Positions 14,581 through 18,140 of a stretch of DNA of 18,140 bases are shown piece after piece (the first letter of the stretch is position 1; each line of letters opens with the position of its first letter). A program made the translations under genes and the position numbers. A model generated the notes under the pieces. It worked only from the letters and a program-made list of their open reading frames with translations. It was not told the DNA's origin and searched no databases. Source of the DNA: JBMZCV01 sp049613665 (lineage in GTDB: Bacteria; Bacteroidota; Bacteroidia; Chitinophagales; UBA2359); the NCBI GenBank assembly GCA_049613665.1, contig JBMZCV010000109.1:1-18140 (forward strand). The letters are read 5' to 3'.

Positions 14581-14620
14581 AAAAATGGGAGCTTTAATTT
14601 TAAAGCTCCCATTTTTTTTT
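14581..14620 (+). terminator. Strong intrinsic terminator after the CHRD gene
   Basis: AAAAATGGGAGCTTTA (14581-14596) pairs perfectly with TAAAGCTCCCATTTTT (14601-14616) around a 4-base loop, and the T-run goes on to 14620. It begins 23 bases after the stop codon. Confidence 0.92.
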
Positions 14621-14923
14621 GCTAAATAGTTAGACTAAAACAATGTAACATCTCGCTAAAAGCTAAGAATGTTTTTTTTAAAGCATCAGCAACAAATTAG
14701 ACACCTAAATAGCAGGCATATTTATGTGACATTGATTTTCAACCATCGTCTTATAAAATACAGTACAAAGCCATATGTAATATTCATGTAAATTGAACTT
14801 TTGTAAGGTAAAGTTGTTTTTTTAGAACTTATAGTTACATTTCAACCATTAGTGGTTTTGACTAAAAAGCGTTTTTTTCTACTAATAAGTGCCAAGCACT
14901 ATTTAATAAACGGTCGATTCGTT

Positions 14924-14952
14924 GCTAACGCATTGATAATCAGTGTGTTAGC
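14924..14952 (+). other. Hairpin with GCTAAC/GTTAGC arms
   Basis: GCTAACGCA (14924-14932) pairs with TGTGTTAGC (14944-14952), 9 bp with one G-T, around an 11-base loop. The same arm sequence recurs at 16568-16596 and, imperfectly, at 13487-13508. No T-run follows, so it is not an obvious terminator. Confidence 0.4.
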
Positions 14953-15101
14953 TTCAACGAGAAGTATCATTATTTCTGTCCAACTACTTACTAAGGCTTC
15001 TTTCACTCAAAAAAGTGCTATTAAGTCAAAAATAAACATGTTTAAACAACATATTTGTTCTATTGGCTGAATAGTTACGATTTTTAAAAAAAAATATAAA
15101 A

Positions 15102-16343
15102 ATGGCAAAAAAAAATACTACCTTAGATAAAATTCTTCATAAGATTGATGAGGCAGAAAATAATAAGAAATTATATAAAGAATTGTTGAAGCTTTATAAA
15201 ACTTGTGGAAGCTTGGAAAAAAAACTTGCCATTTATAAAGATAAGAATAAGCTTTTAAAGCAAAAAAATGCAAAACTTAAAAATAATTATAAGCAAGAAA
15301 AAGCAAGATTAGAAGCTATTGAAAGTGAAGTTGAGAAGTGGCAAACAGCAAATGTAAGTTTGCGAGATGAGTTAGAAGCAGTTCTTGAGTCGCAAAGCAA
15401 CAAGCAATTGGAAGTAAGTGATTTGGAAGAAAAATTGATAGGTTTGGAAGATGGAAATCTTTTTTTTCAACAAAAAAATGAGGAATTGGAGGAGCAAGTG
15501 AATGACTTAGAAATACGTTTGGCAGAGCTTCAGGTGCATCACGATACTATCAATTCGGAAAATGATGACTATAATAATAAAATATCAACTTTAGAATTTT
15601 CGTTGGCAGATTTGCAAATACATCATAAAAATGCTCAAAATAGCAAAGTTGATTTGCAAAATGAGCTAGCAGATTTGCAACAAAAACATGAAGTCGTTGA
15701 AAATAAGAATGTGGAACTAACTGCAAAAGTAACCGAATTTGCAGGACAGTTAGCTAACTTGCAGCATGAACATGACCTTATACCACCATCAAACAAAGAG
15801 TTGGAAGATAAAGTAGGTCGTTTAGAAGTCAATTTATTGGATTTTATGGCAGTTAATGCCAAAATTCAAGAAGAAAATGCAAAATTAACTTCAAAAATTG
15901 CAGATTTGGCAAATAAATTGTCTATTTTGCATAGCGAAAAAGAAGGTATCAAAAAAGAATATGTGGCTTGTGAAGCACAAAAAAAATCTTTGGAAACAGA
16001 ATTAGAAAACTTGCAAACAACAAAAGCAGTTTCAAATAAAAAAGCGGCCGATAAAAAAGCTGAGAATGTATTGAAACGCATAGCAGCAAAAGCTAGTGAA
16101 ATAGACTTCAACCGTATTGGAGTTGCCAAAGAAAGCGAAAAAGATGATTTGAAACGCATCAAAGGAATTGGAGCTTATATAGAGCAAAAGCTAAATGTAT
16201 TGGGACTTTATACCTTGCAACAAATAGCGAACTTGAATGAAGAAGATGTAGATAATATCAATAAAATTATCGAGTTTTTTCCAGGTAGAGCTAAACGTGA
16301 TAAATGGGTAGAGCAAGCTCAAAAAATGGTGAGCATCAAGTAA
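15102..16343 (+). CDS. Long coiled-coil protein with C-terminal helix-hairpin-helix domain
   Basis: This encodes 413 residues from ATG 15102 in a very A-rich context. There is no signal peptide or membrane segment. Residues 1-68 are basic and helical. Residues 69-299 are a coiled coil of nine units that are whole multiples of a heptad (21, 21, 28, 28, 21, 28, 28, 28, 28 residues). Several units begin with an L-A-x-L-Q pattern: RLAELQVHH, SLADLQIHH, ELADLQQKH, QLANLQHEH. A PP pair near 228 would break the helix. After a Lys/Ala-rich linker, residues 350-413 form a helix-hairpin-helix fold (DDLKRIKGIGAYIEQKL, then LYTLQQIANLNEEDVDNI and RAKRDKWVEQA), like the small domain found at the end of many Bacteroidota structural proteins. 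HhH domains bind DNA or protein non-specifically. I infer a cytosolic or nucleoid-linked rod; no named gene is recognised. Confidence 0.88.
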   Translation: MAKKNTTLDKILHKIDEAENNKKLYKELLKLYKTCGSLEKKLAIYKDKNKLLKQKNAKLKNNYKQEKARLEAIESEVEKWQTANVSLRDELEAVLESQSNKQLEVSDLEEKLIGLEDGNLFFQQKNEELEEQVNDLEIRLAELQVHHDTINSENDDYNNKISTLEFSLADLQIHHKNAQNSKVDLQNELADLQQKHEVVENKNVELTAKVTEFAGQLANLQHEHDLIPPSNKELEDKVGRLEVNLLDFMAVNAKIQEENAKLTSKIADLANKLSILHSEKEGIKKEYVACEAQKKSLETELENLQTTKAVSNKKAADKKAENVLKRIAAKASEIDFNRIGVAKESEKDDLKRIKGIGAYIEQKLNVLGLYTLQQIANLNEEDVDNINKIIEFFPGRAKRDKWVEQAQKMVSIK

Positions 16344-16429
16344 AAATATCTTGAAGTAGTCTCTTTAAACAATATGCCATATAATAACATCATTTAAATT
16401 GATAAATGGGTATATTGTTTGTAAATATA

Positions 16430-16511
16430 AAAGTAGTAGTTTTTTTCATAATGTTGATAGTTTGGTGATAAGTCTAGTCGTGCTTTTTATAAGCTGCGAC
16501 TACTTTTCACC
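16430..16511 (+). repeat. Structured repeat element, copy 1
   Basis: The first 39 bases (16430-16468) are identical to 16756-16794. They are followed by an outer stem GGTGA/TCACC (16464-16468 with 16507-16511) enclosing a hairpin TAGTCG/CGACTA (16475-16480 with 16497-16502) and an inner GCTT/AAGC. It starts 87 bases after the coiled-coil gene stops and may serve as its terminator, although the T-run is poor. Confidence 0.8.
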
Positions 16512-16567
16512 ATTTTCAAAAAACAACAATACGATATATTATATTTTGATTGAAAAAACTAATTTGT

Positions 16568-16596
16568 GCTAACATACCAAAAAAGCATGTGTTAGC
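16568..16596 (+). other. Hairpin with GCTAACA/TGTTAGC arms
   Basis: A perfect 7-bp stem (16568-16574 with 16590-16596) encloses a 15-base loop and is followed by TTTT. It resembles the hairpin at 14924-14952 in arm sequence. It is a possible weak terminator between the two structured repeat copies. Confidence 0.4.
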
Positions 16597-16648
16597 TTTT
16601 GCAATTGAATAATTTAGTTTAATATTTTAATAAAGTAAGTATAAAGTT

Positions 16649-16678
16649 TTTGTTTTTGATTTTTTATTGTTATATTTG
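16649..16678 (+). promoter_or_regulatory. Candidate promoter inside the convergent gap
   Basis: TATATTTG at 16671-16678 fits TAnnTTTG exactly and TTTG at 16649-16652 lies 18 bases upstream. This is the best two-box match in the window, and no protein gene lies downstream on this strand, which suggests a non-coding transcript. Confidence 0.45.
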
Positions 16679-16684
16679 CTATGA

Positions 16685-16830
16685 CAATAACACAAAAGAT
16701 TATTAATTTTTGACTAAAAAAGAAGTCTGTTGATTAGGCTAGCTTTTAAAATACTAAAGTAGTAGTTTTTTTCATAATGTTGATAGTTTGGTGAATAATT
16801 AGTCGTGGTACTTTAGTGCCACGATTTTTT
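16685..16830 (+). ncRNA. Candidate small RNA ending in structured repeat copy 2
   Basis: From the promoter match a transcript starting near 16685 would run about 146 nt to the T-run after the hairpin at 16803-16824. Its 3' half is structured repeat copy 2. There is no protein-coding content beyond a five-codon frame. The start is estimated from the -7 box and not otherwise supported; it matches no RNA family I know. Confidence 0.35.
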
Positions 16831-16836
16831 ATCACC
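16756..16836 (+). repeat. Structured repeat element, copy 2
   Basis: It has the same 39-base head as copy 1 (16756-16794), then an outer stem GGTGA/TCACC (16790-16794 with 16832-16836) around a different inner hairpin. The inner stems differ in sequence between copies but both stay paired. Confidence 0.8.
16803..16830 (+). terminator. Intrinsic terminator within copy 2
   Basis: TCGTGGTAC (16803-16811) pairs with GTGCCACGA (16816-16824), 9 bp with one G-T, around loop TTTA, followed by six T (16825-16830). The U-tract is on the plus strand. Confidence 0.8.
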
Positions 16837-16902
16837 TTTTTCTTTTTTTATGAAAAATTAATAATGAGTCATTTGCGTAAAACTTAGACATGAACCATGT
16901 TT

Positions 16903-17994
16903 TTAATCATCTTCATCTTGTTCACGCCACAAAGCACCATATTTTTCTACTAGAATATCGTCATAGTAATCTGCTTTTTCTGCTAAGGTTTTAATCATTT
17001 TTGTAGCAGTTGTTTTCATAAAATGACTTTCATATACGATAAAAGACAAAATAATATCTCGTTTATCAATACAAAAAGTTACTTCATCTAATAAGTAGTT
17101 TTCTCGCAACAAAAATTCATATAACGCTCCGATATTTTGACGAGGCAATTTGCATAAATGAGCTTCTCCAACGATATAACGCATTTTTTCGTAATAAGCA
17201 ACAACAATATTAGCACTACCTTCTTTGATTTGCCACAAATTGTATTCTCTTCTTGCCAACTTAGCGTTATGTCCTAAGTCTTCGATGATATCTTCGATAA
17301 TTTGTGTTTTGCCCAAAGGCTTATAATACATTTCTTCTTGGGCAAATGCGACCTCAGAGCCACAATGAGGACAATATTTATTGCTTTCGACATCTATTTG
17401 CAAAACCATATTGGAACAAGAAGCACAGCGTGCTACTCGCTCGCCATAGTGATGCTGATAATCGCTCAAAGCTTCATGCAAATAAACGGCTGGCAAAGCA
17501 AACCCCAAACTTTCACCACCTTGAATAATAAAAGTATTTACACCAACTACTTCTCCCGCTTTATTGACAAGCGGCCCACCACTATTTCCAGGATTAATTG
17601 CGGCATCAATCTGAACATAATTGATGTGATTGTACAAGCGTTGAGCTTTTGAAACAATGCCTTGTGTAGCCGTATATTTCAATCCAAATGGATGACCGAT
17701 AGCCATAATTGGTTCGCCTTCTTTCATACTTTCTTGACTAATCTGAATGCTAGGAAAGTCGAGTTGTGGAGGAAGTTCAATAAAAGCCAAATCATGAGCA
17801 GGGTCTTTAAACAATACTTTCGCTAAGTGTTGAGGAATATATCGACCACTAATGACAACTTCAGCATTTTCGGCTACAACATGATAGTTTGTGATGACTA
17901 AATGCTGGTCTTTGATGCAAAAACCTGTGCCGCTACCTCTTGGTGTAGCTATTTGCACTATAACATCACGATATAATTCGATGGCTTGTTTCAT
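16903..17994 (-). CDS. Trypsin-like (HtrA-type) serine protease fused to a zinc ribbon and YbjN/CesT-like domain
   Basis: This encodes 363 residues from ATG at 17994 (MKQAIELYRDVIVQIATPRGSGTGF); the frame extends to a TTG at 18033, but the protease fold begins right after the ATG. Residues 5-175 are a chymotrypsin-like domain with the triad His38 (TNYHVV), Asp68 (AHDLAFIEL) and Ser138 (INPGNSGGPLVN), plus GHPFGL and LGFALP motifs typical of HtrA/DegP. No PDZ domain follows. Instead residues 190-211 form a zinc ribbon (CxxC...CxxC at 190/193 and 208/211). Residues 228-355 look like the YbjN/type III chaperone-like fold (IIEDIIEDLG, WQIKEGSANIVVAYYE, LCKLPRQNIGALYEFLLREN), ending in an acidic tail. 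With the ATG start there is no signal peptide, so it is probably cytosolic, unlike most HtrA proteases. Substrates are unknown. Confidence 0.88.
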   Translation of the reverse strand: MKQAIELYRDVIVQIATPRGSGTGFCIKDQHLVITNYHVVAENAEVVISGRYIPQHLAKVLFKDPAHDLAFIELPPQLDFPSIQISQESMKEGEPIMAIGHPFGLKYTATQGIVSKAQRLYNHINYVQIDAAINPGNSGGPLVNKAGEVVGVNTFIIQGGESLGFALPAVYLHEALSDYQHHYGERVARCASCSNMVLQIDVESNKYCPHCGSEVAFAQEEMYYKPLGKTQIIEDIIEDLGHNAKLARREYNLWQIKEGSANIVVAYYEKMRYIVGEAHLCKLPRQNIGALYEFLLRENYLLDEVTFCIDKRDIILSFIVYESHFMKTTATKMIKTLAEKADYYDDILVEKYGALWREQDEDD

Positions 17995-18140
17995 AATATT
18001 ATTAAAAAATAAAAAAAATAGTCTAAAAAGCAATGTTGATTTTCCAAAACAGATTGACTTAAAAAAAGGTCTTTCAGTACAAAAAAATATTAGACCTGTT
18101 ACTTATTAAGTCATTTTGTTTGTTTTGTGTTATTAAACTT
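17995..18140. other. Upstream region of the protease gene
   Basis: AT-rich, 146 bases to the window edge. AGGTCT/AGACCT (18069-18074 with about 18092-18097) is a short inverted repeat. No exact -7 box is seen for the minus strand. Confidence 0.3.

Larger units (their letters stand above)
14558..15101. other. Gap of about 540 bases between the CHRD and coiled-coil genes
   Basis: After the terminator at 14581-14620 no gene is convincing. An open frame at 14852-15070 starts with GTG and encodes a biased, non-conserved-looking peptide. The gap holds a 9-bp hairpin at 14924-14952. The only near promoter box is CATATTTG at 15050-15057 (7 of 8), 44 bases before the next ATG. Confidence 0.5.
16344..16902. 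other. Convergent gap of about 560 bases with duplicated structured DNA
   Basis: This lies between the ends of two convergent genes, longer than terminators require. It contains two copies of a structured element, a good promoter match, a GCTAACA hairpin and a strong terminator. No protein-coding frame is supported apart from a five-codon MLIVW frame inside each repeat copy. Confidence 0.6.

Noticed and set aside
14852..15070. 72-aa frame before the coiled-coil gene
   Set aside because: It has a GTG start, biased composition, no motif, and a hairpin inside it; probably chance in AT-rich DNA.

Overview
The window is AT-rich DNA that most likely comes from a Bacteroidota bacterium, plausibly of the Cytophagia. 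The reasons are A-rich start regions without clear Shine-Dalgarno sites, several matches to the Bacteroidota promoter -7 motif TAnnTTTG, a lipoprotein whose cysteine is followed by KDDNDD (like the surface-export signal of that phylum), CHRD and WG-repeat domains, and a DnaE with an intact PHP site. Genus cannot be read from the sequence. No rRNA, tRNA, CRISPR array or complete insertion sequence was seen.

Layout. The left edge holds the 5' end of a minus-strand gene for a secreted protein built from tandem WxW repeats (1-215, cut by the window edge). Next comes a 503-aa helical protein of unknown role (383-1894, +), a WecE-type sugar aminotransferase (2258-3415, +) and, convergent with it, a secreted neutral-ceramidase-family enzyme (3563-5425, -). 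A gene-free stretch of about 700 bases full of inverted and dispersed repeats precedes a TIR-coiled-coil-TM-WG-TPR protein (6140-7774, +). That gene converges on dnaE (7940-11530, -) across a strong bidirectional terminator. Then come a small unknown cytosolic protein (11695-12219, -), an MscS-type channel (12389-13270, +), a two-domain CHRD lipoprotein (13730-14557, +), a coiled-coil protein with a helix-hairpin-helix end (15102-16343, +) and a trypsin-like protease fused to a zinc ribbon and a YbjN/CesT-like domain (16903-17994, -).

How the genes relate. They are mostly single transcription units on alternating strands, many separated by hairpin terminators, and I see no multi-gene operon or defence island. 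The unusual material is in the gap DNA and in domain architecture: the WxW-repeat protein, the membrane-anchored TIR receptor-like protein, the protease fusion lacking a signal peptide, a duplicated structured element of about 80 bp between 16430 and 16836 (the second copy possibly ending a small RNA), and a dispersed palindromic repeat family at about 5.5 kb and 13.35 kb.

All family assignments come from reading motifs by eye; no database search was run.
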